A stretch of DNA of 64,000 nt from Sepioteuthis lessoniana. Its lineage: Eukaryota; Mollusca; Cephalopoda; Myopsida; Loliginidae. Below the pieces are notes generated by a model, which was not told the DNA's origin, made no database searches, and was given only the letters and a program-made list of their open reading frames with translations. Made by a program: the position numbers and the translations under genes. The stretch is from assembly GCA_963585895.1 (NCBI GenBank), contig CAUZXS010005791.1:2629501-2693500 (forward strand). Direction: 5' to 3'. This document shows, one piece after another, positions 22,111 through 32,906 of this stretch (positions within the stretch are counted from its first letter, which is position 1; each line of letters opens with the position of its first letter).

Positions 22111-22349
22111 AATCGGCCTTCGGGCTTTTGACCTTGTGTCAAGTCCTGTCTGGTACTATTTACGCAACCCCTCCGCTCGGTCAATTTTGAAGCGGAGTTT
22201 AACAGATTTGAATTCAGAGTTTTCCTTCTCCTAGACTAGTTGCCTCACCATGGCTGAAGAACCTAGTCTGTCCTACTATTTACCCATAGCTGGAGGGAGA
22301 ATATTTTGGATTCATACCTTTCCCAAGGGTATTAGTGCTATGTGAAATG

Positions 22350-22430
22350 CAATCAGTCTCGTCCAGGATTTGAACTCGAGTCGCCGTGTTCATTTCCTAC
22401 GACGATAACGACTACACCACGGGCACCTGT
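22350..22430 (-). repeat. tRNA-related SINE-like head, minus strand
   Basis: On the minus strand, CCGTGGTGTAGTCGTTATCG resembles an A box and GAGTTCAAATCC a B box, about 35 bp apart. The anticodon and acceptor stems do not pair, so a functional tRNA is unlikely. Confidence 0.5.
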
Positions 22431-22620
22431 CCTGTCTGGTGGGAGGCAGCGACAAATAAACAGAGATCTTCGGATGCTCTCAGGAGCCGCTCTTAACGGT
22501 CTCCGAAAGGCTCGAATCCTATGTCACGTGGTGCATTCGCCTTTCCCATCACATATTTATGCACAAACGGTCCTTTTAAGGGCCATGAGAGGTCCCCGTC
22601 TGCGGGTCGGAGTATCTCTG

Positions 22621-23048
22621 GCAGTCTTAATTGACTTCGCCGAAATAGACGAAATAGATGGTTGCTGGAAGCTGAGGTCGGTTGAGCCGTAGAAACGCAG
22701 CTGGATGATGGTAGCTGGAAGCTGAGGTCGGTTGAGCCGTAGAAGCGCAGCTGGATGATGGTAGCTGGAAGCTGAGGTTGGTTGAGCCGTAGAAGCGCAG
22801 CTAGATGACGGTAGCTGGAAGCTGAGGTCGGTTGAGTCGTAGAAGCGCAGCTGAATGATGGTAGCTGGAAGCTGAGGTCGGTTGAGTCGTAGAAGCGCAG
22901 CTGGATGATGGTAGCTAAACCCTACCTTTAGCGCCGCGCAGCCAATCGGATGAGCGGAACCGAGCGAAGGTTAAGACCGGCTGGTCTTAGAATCCGTCTT
23001 TGTGTTTGCCTCCTGGCCGTCTATTTCGGCGAAGTCAATTAAGACTGC
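22621..23048. repeat. foldback with perfect 31-bp inverted arms
   Basis: The left arm at 22,621-22,651 and the right arm at 23,018-23,048 are exact reverse complements over 31 bp. The interior holds a 50-bp minisatellite, and then a stretch (22,922-23,017) that is the reverse complement of 26,920-27,005 in copy B. This suggests local inverted duplication rather than a classical transposon. Confidence 0.85.
22660..22915 (+). repeat. 50-bp minisatellite, five units
   Basis: Units start with CTGGATGATG at 22,701, 22,751, 22,801, 22,851 and 22,901, exactly 50 bp apart, each followed by GTAGCTGGAAGCTGAGGTCG. A partial unit precedes them. The same unit appears inverted at 28.93-29.11 kb. Confidence 0.95.
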
Positions 23049-23087
23049 GTAATTTTTTTTTAAATATATCAAAATCTCTATGCTATC

Positions 23088-25484
23088 TGTTACAAGACGA
23101 GATCTTGCCTGGGCGAAATCAAGAGCTCCCAGCTACTCCCTGGGACTCACACAACACGGAACATTCAGCATCATCTGCAGGCCATCGACGCATTCCTCGC
23201 GTTTCATGCCACATCGACCATCCCGGTTGAAGAGATAGCTGACCACATGGGTATTGCAGCGGAACAAGCCTCTGATGACACTTTCAAAAATCATCAGAGC
23301 ACTTCAGTTGGCAACCCCAAGACCGGACGCTACCCTACTCGACCCCAAAGATCATCGTAACGGGCTATATAACAAGCACATGCACCAATTCTACTTGGAA
23401 CCTGGTACATCTGTATTGATGATCAGGGATACTACAAACACACCAAAACTGGTAGTAACCTACAAGCTCCGGGCAAAATATCTCCACCAAGCCCATGACT
23501 GTGTCAACCACTCAGGAATCTCCCGCATACAGGAACACCTATCCAACTACTGGTGGGAGTTCAAAAATCACGATATCAGGGTGTATGTTCAGTCATGCCA
23601 AACCTGCGCTAAACGCAAGGGAAATTACGGCATGCGCCGAAACTGGTCCACGGGCCATTGCAGGAGAGGCGGAAAACCATTCGAGGTTATCTACATAGAT
23701 TTTGTCTCAATGCCCCTCTCAAAGGGCAAGCGGTACATCCTCACTATTCTAGACAGCTTCAGCCGCCACCTCATGGCCATGCCATGTGCCAGAGACCGCG
23801 CAATCGACGCAGCCCGCGGACTCTACCAGTTCTTTCTTCGTCACTGCGAGATTCCCCGCATCGTCTTCTCCGACCGAGGAACCCACTTCACCGGTGAGGT
23901 CTACAAGGAATTTTGTGACCTAACCTCGATCACCCGGGAACTTCACTGCCCGTGGCGACCACAAAGCTCGGGGAACATTGAGAAGCAACACCGGACCTTA
24001 AAAAACGCCCTTTACATGATCTGCGAAGACAAACTGTGAATGGATGGACGTTCTCGAATCGACAGTTTCCTCAATGAATGCCACAGCCAACACCGCCACT
24101 GGTGCATCCCCGCATTACATTATCACCGGCCGCCAACCAAACATTGGTCTACCGAAGATCCCCTGCCAAGACATCGTTAATAACAACCCGGGTGCTTACG
24201 GTATGCAGATAAACGCTTTGCTCCGACAGGTGCATCAAAGAGTCGCCTTGGCGAACAACGAGGCTGACCACAAAATGGAAGCCAAACTGAACCGCAGCAT
24301 CTTCAAAGACCCGATACAAGTCGGTGACAAGGTATTACTCCACCGACCGCAATCCGCAACAGCCCACTTGTCTCACCTGCCTTGGACAGGTGACTTTGAG
24401 GTCACTAAAACGAACGGTTTGGTGGTCCAAGTGAAAAACGAAAACTGTGAAACGCATTGGGTTCACTGCGGACACGTCCGTCGACTCGTACCGCGACCAA
24501 ATAACCTGCAGCACATGTATCGACCAACCCCACCTCCAACTCTATCCCCACCTCACCAAATTCCCAATCACCCGTCGACACGACCACTCTTACCTCCTTG
24601 TCCACCCCGGCAACCTACCCATCACCCTACACTTTCGTCAGGGGAGCATCTTGTCGCAAATGACTGCAGTTCCGGAGATAATACCCAAAACCCAACGAAA
24701 CGAACAACACGCGGGCAACTCCCAGCACGCTTTCAAGACTTCGTTATGAGCCAACAACAAAATAAATAATACACACACCAACAAACAAAAACAAAACACG
24801 CACGCAAGCAAGCAACATAGCAACCTCAAATCATGGTAAGATCTAGGGGAGCTGTTACAAGACGAGATCTTGCCTTGATTTGAAAAACAAAGAAAGGAGA
24901 AAAGAAGAAAAGAAAAAAAAACGGAAGTTACCACTTCGAGTTCTCAACTCAAAATGAAAAGTTAGTCGTTCACGCATCGGCTCTGCGCAGAACTTCCGTT
25001 CGCGATAAATTAACAAAAAAAAATACATTAATAGATATTCAATCGGAACGCTTCCGGCGGGGCACAAAAATTGCCGTTTGTGAGCCTACAAAAAATATAT
25101 AAATAGACGGACCAAATAGTTATTAGACAGACTTGCTCCTTCACACTACTCGTGTTAAAGATTCTACGCCACTGACCGGCGCCTGTCATCCGATACTTCA
25201 AACGATCGCCGCCGTTAGGAACGCTGCCCTTGTTTCCAAGAAAATCATCCCTTCACCACGAGACAAGTACAGTACATGAACTTTGTAACTATCACCCTGA
25301 ATTCATTCTTTAACTGTGAACATATTTCTCCATTCTACTCTCTGTACTTAATCTATTTATAAAAATTTTCTACAACATCATTACTGTATTATTGTGAGTA
25401 TCTATACGTTCTTTGTTTTGCAACCATACGCATTTCTCGCCCACAACATTCATATCACAGATATCAACAACTCAGAATATAACA
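23088..25484 (+). mobile_element. Ty3/gypsy-like LTR retrotransposon fossil
   Basis: The element carries the 3' part of pol with an integrase and a right LTR of about 630 bp (about 24,852-25,484, TGTTACAAG... to ...ATAACA). The left LTR survives only as a short stub with the same opening sequence at 23,088. TATC at 23,084-23,087 and at 25,485-25,488 is a plausible 4-bp target duplication. A purine-rich stretch precedes the right LTR, which contains a TATA-like AAATATATAAATAGACGG. The coding remnant is only lightly broken, so it looks relatively young, but it is not whole. Confidence 0.75.
23254..24769 (+). pseudogene. integrase and C-terminal pol of the Ty3/gypsy-like fossil
   Basis: Integrase joins the cDNA to the host chromosome. 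An N-terminal HHCC zinc-binding region (HQAHDCVNHSG and CQTCAKR) is followed by a DDE core with YIDFVSMPLSKGKRYILTIL, IVFSDRGTHFTGEVYK and the PWRPQSSGNIEKQHRTLKNA block. The downstream part (SPHYIITGRQPN, VGDKVLLHRPQSA) is the usual C-terminal tail of this family. Gag, protease and most of RT are absent from this copy. Confidence 0.8.
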
Positions 25485-26337
25485 TATCCTACATTGGGAA
25501 GTTTTAATCATACATTTTTAAATAGATTAACTAAATCTTTATTTAATAACAAATATTTCATCTCATGCAGAAGGGTTCAAATGCTTTGAAAATTTACAGT
25601 AAAATTTTAAAGTAAATAAAATGTAGGTAACTTGCCTCAGAAGAAATTTTGTTTTTGGATCAACCCAAAGAAAAAAACATTGTTTTTAAAACTCCATTGA
25701 AAAGAAACACGATATAAAAATGTTTTTGGTTTTTTTTAAAACAATATTAAAATTTTCAAATAACTTTTAATGGTGTTCACCTCGTAGATTTAATTCTTTT
25801 TATGTGGTCTACTCATTTTTGATCTGACTGGAAGTGCAAAAATTAGCGTTTGGAGTTTTTATTTAAATGACCAACCGTTGAAACCCCCATGTTAAATGAT
25901 AAAAATAATTTCTGTAAGTTTTTTTTAAACCAAAGAAGCTATTCATTATATTATAATAGGAATAAAATACTAAAAATTTCTTTAAAATTTCAGTAAGTAA
26001 ACAATTAATTTTGAAATTATTGAAAAAGAAACATCTTCGGACATTTTATTTTTATCAAAAATAATTTTTAAAAGGATCCAAAAATTAAGGTCGATTATCG
26101 CAATACAAAAACATGGAGGAGAAATATATACATAGGTTGTAGAAAACACAATACAGTCTCTTGAAATGTCCTGGTGTGGTCTTGTAGTCTCAGAAAGAGA
26201 TCGCTCAAAGCAGGGCCAGATCAAAGTACCGACATCTTAGACAGCTGAGGTCGTCATATCATGTGTTTGTAATCTTCCAAATGAAAAGGAATGAATATGA
26301 AAAAAAAAATGAATAAAAAAAAATAAAAATATTAGAT
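25485..26337. other. AT-rich stretch without recognisable gene
   Basis: Rich in A and T runs; no domain-bearing frame, no tRNA, no match to the repeat families described here. Confidence 0.55.
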
Positions 26338-27010
26338 TTTGTCGTAACCTGTTCACTAACGTAAACACATCGGACAACTCGCTCGCCCTAGAAAAACAAC
26401 ATCCGGTTACGATTGAAAGTGACGAAGCCCGTTTTACGACCTTGACCTCTCGTTTCAGCTATAAAAGGGGATAAATTAAAATTAACAATAATTATAGAAC
26501 ACTTCTGTCAGGAACAACGCTATAAATTGGAATAAGTTATCTTTACTCACATTTTTATAGAATAACTTTCTATTTGCACAACTCAGCAGTGTGGTGCTGC
26601 GCGCATTTTGTATAACAAAGGCTTCTGCGGCAAAATTTCAGGGAATGCCGACGGGGCTGAAGGTATTTTTGGCGACCGGATCCACCTTAAAAACGGCCTT
26701 GCGCCACATTCGTGGGACGTATGATAAATACAGAGGTCTTCGGACGCTCTCAGGGGCCGCTCTCAGTGGGCTCCGAAAGGCTCAAATCCTACGTCACGTG
26801 GTTGCATTCGCCTTTCCCATCACATAGTTATACACAAACGGTCCTTTTAAGGGCTATAAGTGGTCTCCTTCTACGAGTTGGAGTATCTCTGACGGTCCTT
26901 AACGACCAGTCGAAGTAGACGGCCCAGAGGCAAACAAAAAGAGGATCCTAAGACCAGCCGGTCTTAAACATTTGATCGGTTCCGCTGGTCCGCTAAAGGC
27001 ACGGGTTAGC
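26338..27010 (+). repeat. composite noncoding repeat, copy B
   Basis: Collinear with copy A, without its SINE-like inserts and with only a short remnant of the GC-rich module (26,640-26,735). By eye identity to copy A is about 80-85% over the first 250 bp. It continues through CTAAGACCAGCCGGTCTTAA and GGTTCCGCTGGTCCGCTAAAGG, which in copy A lie in reverse orientation. Confidence 0.7.
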
Positions 27011-27054
27011 CTTTTGCTACCGCTTCACTATCTGCGCAGTGCTAAGATAACGCC

Positions 27055-27335
27055 AATCTTAGCCTCGGCCTCCGTCCGTACGGCTTTGACACGGCAAAGC
27101 CTTAGCTACAGTCCGATACGTCCTTACAGCTTTGGCGCGAGACAGCCATAGCTATCGTCCGACACGTTCGCACGGCTTTGACGCGGCAAAGCCTTAACTA
27201 CCGTCCGATACGTCCGTACAGCTTTGGCGCGACACAGCCGTAGCTATCGTCCGACACGTCCGCACGGCTATGACACGGCAAGGCCTCGGCCATCGTCTCC
27301 ATACGTCCGCACGGCTAGGGGGCCCGACAAAGCCC
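27055..27335 (+). repeat. minisatellite of roughly 46-bp units, GC-rich
   Basis: About six degenerate units around CGTCCGTACGGCTTTGACAC followed by GGCAAAGCCTTAGCTACNGT. The open frame across it is translated repeat. Confidence 0.8.
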
Positions 27336-28766
27336 TAGCTTCACCGACTCGTTCCCTCGACCTCGTCTGTACTAAGGCCTGGCAAACCTTAGCCACGGTC
27401 TATCCGACCGTTCACTCGGTCTGTAATACTAAGACACGGTCTTTGTTACCAGCTCACCCGACTCTACGCGACCAAGCTGCCAACACCGATTTCAACCTCG
27501 ACGCTCCCGCAATGTAGCATCTGACGTTGTGAATCCAGCCCTGGCCAATGCATCTAGTTCCGCCTGGGAATTTCCGCCGACATTCAATTCCTCGGCTCTG
27601 CTTGCCAATCCGAGATAACTATTACCATTCACCACGTTGTGTCTTTTGATCCGAATGGCAGTGTTTTAGCTACCTTAGATCGTTTCCAATTTTGGAAACG
27701 CCGAAATAAAATCGCTGTTGGGAGAGAGATTGTACCTGTCGCGGTTCACAAAAGTGCATAAGAAGAAGGAAAACAACGCTTTCAAATTTCTCAAAGCTAT
27801 TGTTTTTATCTATGATGTATGTATTTACAAAATGTGTAGAATACAATAAGGAAGAAAGAAAAAGAAAAAGGTCTTACGAAACTTGTTCGTTTGTTCGGAA
27901 ATGTGACAGATCAAACAGGTGTAAGGGAGGCAATTATCGCTTTTGGTTTTCTGAGCAGTTGTTTCGGCTTTTACTTCGAACTTCTGGTTCTAGACTAATC
28001 TTGGGTTCGAGTCGAAGTTCTAAGATTATTCTCGGATGGGTTCTGCACTAGACCTCTCTCTATCTCTCTTGATCTCTCGTCTTCCTCGATCTGATCTGTA
28101 CTGATCTATGAGCGTCGTACCTTGCTTATATAAATTGGGGGTGGAGTTTCGATGATCTCTGGGCACGCCTATGCATAATGATATGTAAATCGCCAAGCTG
28201 ACCAACCTTTTCTACATATGGCCGACGCTGCGTTTAAAGAGATACTTAAAATTTAGATTCAGTATCCCTTGCTGATCCTGTGCAGACGGTCAGTACTTGA
28301 GAAAAGATAAATCCACTTATATGGTCTCAATCTTTAGCTTAAACTTATTCTTGCTTTGACCACATATACTCCACCGCAAGATACACTTAAGTTGTTTTCA
28401 TCTTTAGCTTGAATCTTTTTTTCACTTTTCTAAACCATATGGACTCTATTACCATCTCCACCATAAGATCCACTTAAGTTGTTTTTATTTCTCGCTTGAA
28501 ACTTTTTTTCACCCCTTTAGCCTGTACAGAGTTCATTACTGTTTTCTTTTATATTATCGCAAGATTCACTTTAAAGAATCCCAGAACATCGGTTGAAAGT
28601 TTAATAAATAAATAAATAAAATAGGATAGGAAATGAAATGATAAGAAGAGAGAAAGAAAAAAATGAATTTTCCTTAATCATTTCCCTAGAATCATTAATT
28701 AATCAATCAGTCAGTGGGTGGGGTAGAGTTCTCTCTATTACAGCATGCAGTCCACATACGACTTGC
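27336..28766. other. unassigned stretch
   Basis: No protein domain or RNA gene recognised. A TCTC/GATC-rich patch lies at 28,050-28,110 and a short (AAAT)n run at 28,604-28,622. Confidence 0.5.
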
Positions 28767-29303
28767 TGTTACGGACTGCCCTAGCACTGCAACATCTGGC
28801 CCACGTACGACTCGCTGTACGGGCTAGCAACCAGATCGACACACCCCCGGTTAACCAAATGTACTGTCAAAACCGGGATATCGATGTACCAACCACGACC
28901 GACACGAGTTTCCTACAATGATCGTCCCGCAGCACTTCAACGACTCAACCGACCTCAGCTTCCAGCTACGATCATCCAGCTGCGTTCTACGACTCAACCG
29001 ACCTCAGCTTCCCGCTATGATCGTCCAGCTTCACTTCAACGATTCGATCGACCGACAACTACTCGCAACTAACATCCAGCTGCACACATCTACGACTCAA
29101 CCATAACATTACCCATCTAGCTGATGACCAAATACTACTACCACGGACTTTACGCACACGTTTGTAAATCTGACAATAAATTATCACTTTTGTTATATTT
29201 GTTACCTCGCCTTTGTTTCCTTCATTGTCTTTGGCTGTCATTTACTCACGCGCATTAGACTTAATTCATTTGCGGGGTCGACGTGCTTATCGGCTCCGCA
29301 ACA
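28767..29303 (+). mobile_element. possible solo LTR-like segment containing the inverted 50-bp minisatellite
   Basis: It starts TGTTACGGA and ends TCCGCAACA, a 9-bp inverted terminal match with one mismatch in TG...CA context, and holds an AATAAA. No target duplication, primer site or polypurine tract was found, so the call is tentative. Confidence 0.35.
28930..29110 (-). repeat. 50-bp minisatellite, inverted and diverged
   Basis: CAGCTTCCAGCTACGATCAT, CCAGCTGCG and CTACGACTCAACCGACCTC are the reverse complement of the 22.7 kb unit. About three degenerate units. Confidence 0.85.
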
Positions 29304-29786
29304 ATTTCTTTTTTGAAACATCATAACATAAAAATGAATGATTGTGTCTTCAATTTTTCCCAGCAAGATGCTTCCCCTATAAAGTACCGTCTCTTTGATC
29401 CGCCACTGAACACCACATACATTTCCTCAATGATAAATTTCCATTTTGTTATTGTTGTAAAGAATTTAACACTATTTTTAGGTCATTTTAGATTCCGTCC
29501 TTCATATTTTTTCATTCATTCGTTCCTCTCACATTTTCTTATACTATCAAGAGAGGCATTTAAATGCTACGTATCTTCTTCAGTCATTATAACCTAATTC
29601 AAACATGATCTACAGAATTAATTCATTTCAAAAATAGTCCTTATGTGACAGGGACAATTTCGCCCTGAAATAGACATTATAATAATAGTAGTAATAAAGA
29701 TAGATATGCCGTAAAATAGAAAACGGCAAGTGAAAAAAAGTGAATCTTCGAAAAAACCTAAGAGGTTGATAGATCGTGAGGACTTT

Positions 29787-30880
29787 CACCATCATCATCA
29801 TCATGTCGTGCCGCCAGCACGGATATCCCTGACCCTCTCTCGCCACTTCTCCCTATTATTCATCGCTTCTGGCAGGTCTTCAGGGTTACATCCTGTGTCC
29901 TCACATAGCTGCTGTACGTATGTTCGAGCTGGTCGTCCTGCTTTTGCTTGGCCATATGTGGTGGTCCATAGGAGTACATCTCTTATGAGCTCGTCCTTGC
30001 TTCTCCAGCAGTGTCCTGCGTGTCTGGTTCGTCTAACTTGTATAGTTTTCGTGATGGGAGGCAAGTGGCCGTATAGTTGGTGTCTTGTGGGGTGTTGTCG
30101 CCAGGACTTGTTCAATATTGATCTCAACATTCTTGTGCAATTGCCGTCTAATTTCTTCTCCTGCCGTTTAGTTAGCATCCATGCATTGCATCCATATAGC
30201 AGTATCGATACAGCCGCTGCCTGGAAGAAACTGCGTTTCATTTTATCGGTTGGGTCTGATTTCCATATGATCGAGAGCCTATCGATAGCCGTCCATGCCT
30301 TCGTTAGTCGCGTATCGATGTCTTTTTCGGTTGATGAGACGCTACTTCCTAGGTAGGTGAATTTGTCTACGAGTTTCAGAGAGGCTCCGTCTAGTGTGGT
30401 AATGTTGCCTGTTTGGTTGTAAAACATATATTCAGTTTTGTGCGCATTGACATGGAGGCCAATGCCTGCTGCGACTCGTTCCAAACTATGCAGTAGTGTC
30501 TCTGCTTGATTCGGCGTATTCGCCAGTAACGCTATGTCATCAGCGTAGTCGGCGTTGGTGATTGTTTTTGAGGGGTATCTTTTGCTTCTTTTCTTCGTCA
30601 GCTCGAAGCCATTTTCTCTGATTTTGTCGATCGAAGTTCTAAGCACATAGTCTAGACAGATGATAAAGAGGTATGGAGCTAGCGTGTTTCCTTGTAGTAC
30701 TCCTGCTACAATGTCGAAGTATTCCGTGTCTCCATCTGGTGAACATACTTTCACTTTGGTGTTTCAGTAGAGAATCATTATTGCTGCTACGGTTTCTTTT
30801 TGGTAGGCCGTATGCTAGTAGGATTAGTTCCATCTTCCCTCTGTGGATGGAATCGAAGGCCTTGGTAAAGTCGACAATAT
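29787..30880 (-). mobile_element. RTE-type LINE, 5'-truncated, inserted in an LTR
   Basis: It ends on the minus strand in an ATGATGATGATGGTG tail and begins, truncated, at VDFTKAFDSIHRGKMELIL. The related sequence at 33,518-33,550 is the unoccupied version of the same site: GAGGACTTT and AAGAATATCATG, separated here by 1.1 kb, are 17 bp apart there. Confidence 0.85.
29801..30880 (-). pseudogene. RTE-like reverse transcriptase, C-terminal part
   Basis: Starts in the RT fingers (DFTKAFDSIHRGKM), then after a frame change runs open for 317 codons: GVLQGNTLAPYLFIICLDYV, catalytic YADD at residues 70-73 of that frame, HKTEYMFYNQ, KFTYLGSSVSS, FQAAAVSILLYGCNAW, LRSILNKSWRQHPTRHQLYG, RRTRHAGHCWRSKDEL and a C-terminal AGRPARTYVQQLCEDTGC...NNREKWRERVRD. 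One frameshift near 30,750 and the 5' truncation disable it. The rest is unbroken, which suggests a fairly young insertion. Confidence 0.9.
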
Positions 30881-31137
30881 TTAAAAAAATAAGAATATCA
30901 TGTAAAATCAACCGAAAAATGTTAATCCTTTCTTGTTTGTTGATAATGGTTGTTCTAATGAGTTTTTAGCAAGAATTTTTGTGTAGAGTTATTTTTTAGC
31001 GAGGAAAAGGGTCCACATTGTTACGTTAGTTCTTCGCTATATTTGTAGGTAAATAAATGAGTTGAAACGAGATATCGAAAAGTTTTTATGAAGGTTTAAT
31101 GCAAGCCAGAATAAAGGGTACCTTTATGCTACAAGTC

Positions 31138-31170
31138 TCGAAGGAAGGAAGGAAGGAAGGAAGGAAGGAA
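31138..31170 (+). repeat. (GAAG)n microsatellite
   Basis: About eight AAGG units, between the left LTR part and the gag-like frame. Confidence 0.9.
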
Positions 31171-31337
31171 ATAGTTATGGAGTTGAGAAGGAATTTTAGC
31201 AGCTAAATGCCTGAGCGAAATGTGCATCGTTACGGTTAAGAACATCATGAAGTCGTTTATCACGTACTTCTAGATCATCTCACCTTACTTCTAGATCATC
31301 TCACCTGTCTCGTATTTCAAGAAAATCAACCGAGGCA

Positions 31338-32906
31338 ATGGCTGAAGCTGCTGCTCTCAAGGCAAAGCTAAAATACATTGACGTGGAAGCAAAGCACAAG
31401 GCGGACTTGGAGAGAATAAGGACGCAACGACAAATTGACGTCACCCAAGCTAAATTGGATGTCCTGGAAAGCACACAGGATTCCAATTTAAATGTGGAAG
31501 AGCTGCCATCTGAAGTTGACACCGATCGACAGGTGAGGGAGTTTTTGGGAGCTCAACCTGACATGAACAAACCTGTGTCTGGGCATACTGATGACCCATC
31601 TACAGCTGTTGCAGATTTACGGGTGGTGGAATCGACATCGCGCATGGCAGGTCATACCACCAAAGAAATTGAGATTGGCCAGGATCCTGTTATATCTCCT
31701 AAAACAGGAAAACTTTTGTCAAGATCAGAAATTGAGAATCAAGAACAAATGAAATCATTTAGAATGAGTCTTGTATGTGTTCAAGATCCTTATTTTCTAG
31801 AGCATAATACGTCAGCCAATGTAACAGAAAAAATCAAAACAGATTTCATCAGGGAACCTTCTGTGCCTCAAGAGAAACTTTCTCAAATTCAAACAGATGG
31901 TAATCCTCGGGGTTTGGCACATCTTCTGATTACAGAAGAATCACCACCAAGTGAACAAACAAAACCTGGCAAGCAAAGATCCCATTCTCTCAATTTACCT
32001 TACTCTTTGAACCTTACTGTAAATGTTGGCCACTTAAGTAGGGAAATGGATAAGTTTGTAGAAAAATTCCACAGCACTCATATTCTCTGGTATAAAACTC
32101 TTTGTTTTTTCCGTCATGTAGTTCTTAAAGAAGTATCACTTATTAAATGCTGTATCGAGAAGGAATGTCTTGGCTTAAAGGAGCTGCTAAAAACAACTGA
32201 AGGTACAGTGCAAGATGAGGCTGGTACTTGTAAAACGATTTTGTCATCCGATATCGATGTTGTAAAAGGTGAAGAGTTTGTGGAAAGTGAGAAAGCTGTG
32301 GAAAATGTGGAAGCTATGAGTGTTGTTGCAAATGCAAATGATACTGAGCTTAGCAATAGCCCTTTAAAAACACCTGCTCAAATTCTCCAAAAAAGACAGT
32401 CTGAAGAATACATTAGAGAAGTGAAGCGCTTATGTTTAAAAGACCAAGAAATATCAGAACTCAATTGTACAGATGATTTTAATTGGCAAGAATGTTCTGA
32501 TACAGTTCCCAAATATCTTGAAAATACCAGTTGTAATCAATATGGTCATAATAAAAATACCCGATGTACAAATGAGGCAGATGGGGGAGAAATTATTGAA
32601 ACAATGAAAACCACTGAGACAAATATTCTACAAGAAATAACAAGCACAGATGAAGTTGCTCCATTTGAGGCTAAAAGGAAATTTTGTGAGGATGAAGAGA
32701 AGCAGTCTGATCCAAACCGTCTTTTACAGATGATATGTCCAGTGAGACACTATTCTTGGCGTAGTCGGAAAAAAAAGTACGTCAAAAGCTTCTCCCGCAA
32801 TGGAACGGCCAATCCACAAGGTTGTGCTGTTGCACAAAACGGAGACCAGGAAGTCCCCACCGAGGAGCCGTTGTGTATATTTGTAAAAACATTTTTTGTA
32901 AAATAA
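31338..32906 (+). CDS. 522-codon frame: gag-like N-terminus plus TUT1-like C-terminal region
   Basis: The longest open frame in the window, with no interruption. Residues 5-50 (AALKAKLKYIDVEAKHKADL, QIDVTQAKLDVLES) form a charged helix like BEL/Pao gag proteins. From about residue 105 the character changes. Residues 148-163 read VQDPYFLEHNTSANVT, close to LQDPFDLSHNVAANVT in human TUT1 (Star-PAP), a nuclear nucleotidyltransferase that adds U or A to RNA 3' ends. It is preceded by a similarly placed PKTGKLLSRSE and followed by a Leu/Pro segment (residues 213-240) and a Trp/Arg-rich stretch near residue 475 (YSWRSRKKKY), as in the TUT1 C-terminus. The catalytic nucleotidyltransferase core is not present. 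I infer that a host cDNA or exon was captured by the element. Alternatives: a real host exon next to an insertion, or chance similarity of a short motif. Confidence 0.5.
   Translation: MAEAAALKAKLKYIDVEAKHKADLERIRTQRQIDVTQAKLDVLESTQDSNLNVEELPSEVDTDRQVREFLGAQPDMNKPVSGHTDDPSTAVADLRVVESTSRMAGHTTKEIEIGQDPVISPKTGKLLSRSEIENQEQMKSFRMSLVCVQDPYFLEHNTSANVTEKIKTDFIREPSVPQEKLSQIQTDGNPRGLAHLLITEESPPSEQTKPGKQRSHSLNLPYSLNLTVNVGHLSREMDKFVEKFHSTHILWYKTLCFFRHVVLKEVSLIKCCIEKECLGLKELLKTTEGTVQDEAGTCKTILSSDIDVVKGEEFVESEKAVENVEAMSVVANANDTELSNSPLKTPAQILQKRQSEEYIREVKRLCLKDQEISELNCTDDFNWQECSDTVPKYLENTSCNQYGHNKNTRCTNEADGGEIIETMKTTETNILQEITSTDEVAPFEAKRKFCEDEEKQSDPNRLLQMICPVRHYSWRSRKKKYVKSFSRNGTANPQGCAVAQNGDQEVPTEEPLCIFVKTFFVK

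Larger units (their letters stand above)
21270..23050 (+). repeat. composite noncoding repeat, copy A
   Basis: Blocks occur in the same order as in copy B at 26,338-27,005: TCGTAAC..GTCCACTGACG, ACTCGCTCGCCCTAGAAAAA, CATCCGGTTACGA, CTTGACCTCTCGTTTCAG, ACAGAACACTTCTGT, then part of the GC-rich module, CGGTCCTTTTAAGGGC and GGAGTATCTCTG. Copy A carries about 540 bp of extra SINE-like sequence (21,905-22,440), and its right part is inverted relative to copy B, forming the 22,621-23,048 foldback. No coding frame is supported. Confidence 0.7.

Noticed and set aside
22350-22430. Candidate tRNA gene
   Set aside because: A and B boxes are present, but acceptor and anticodon stems do not pair; better seen as SINE head.
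27224-27517. 97-codon Arg/Pro/Thr-rich frame
   Set aside because: Lies on the 46-bp minisatellite and is repetitive.
29730-30356. 208-codon plus-strand frame
   Set aside because: Antisense of the RTE reverse transcriptase; starts in the HHHHH tail repeat.
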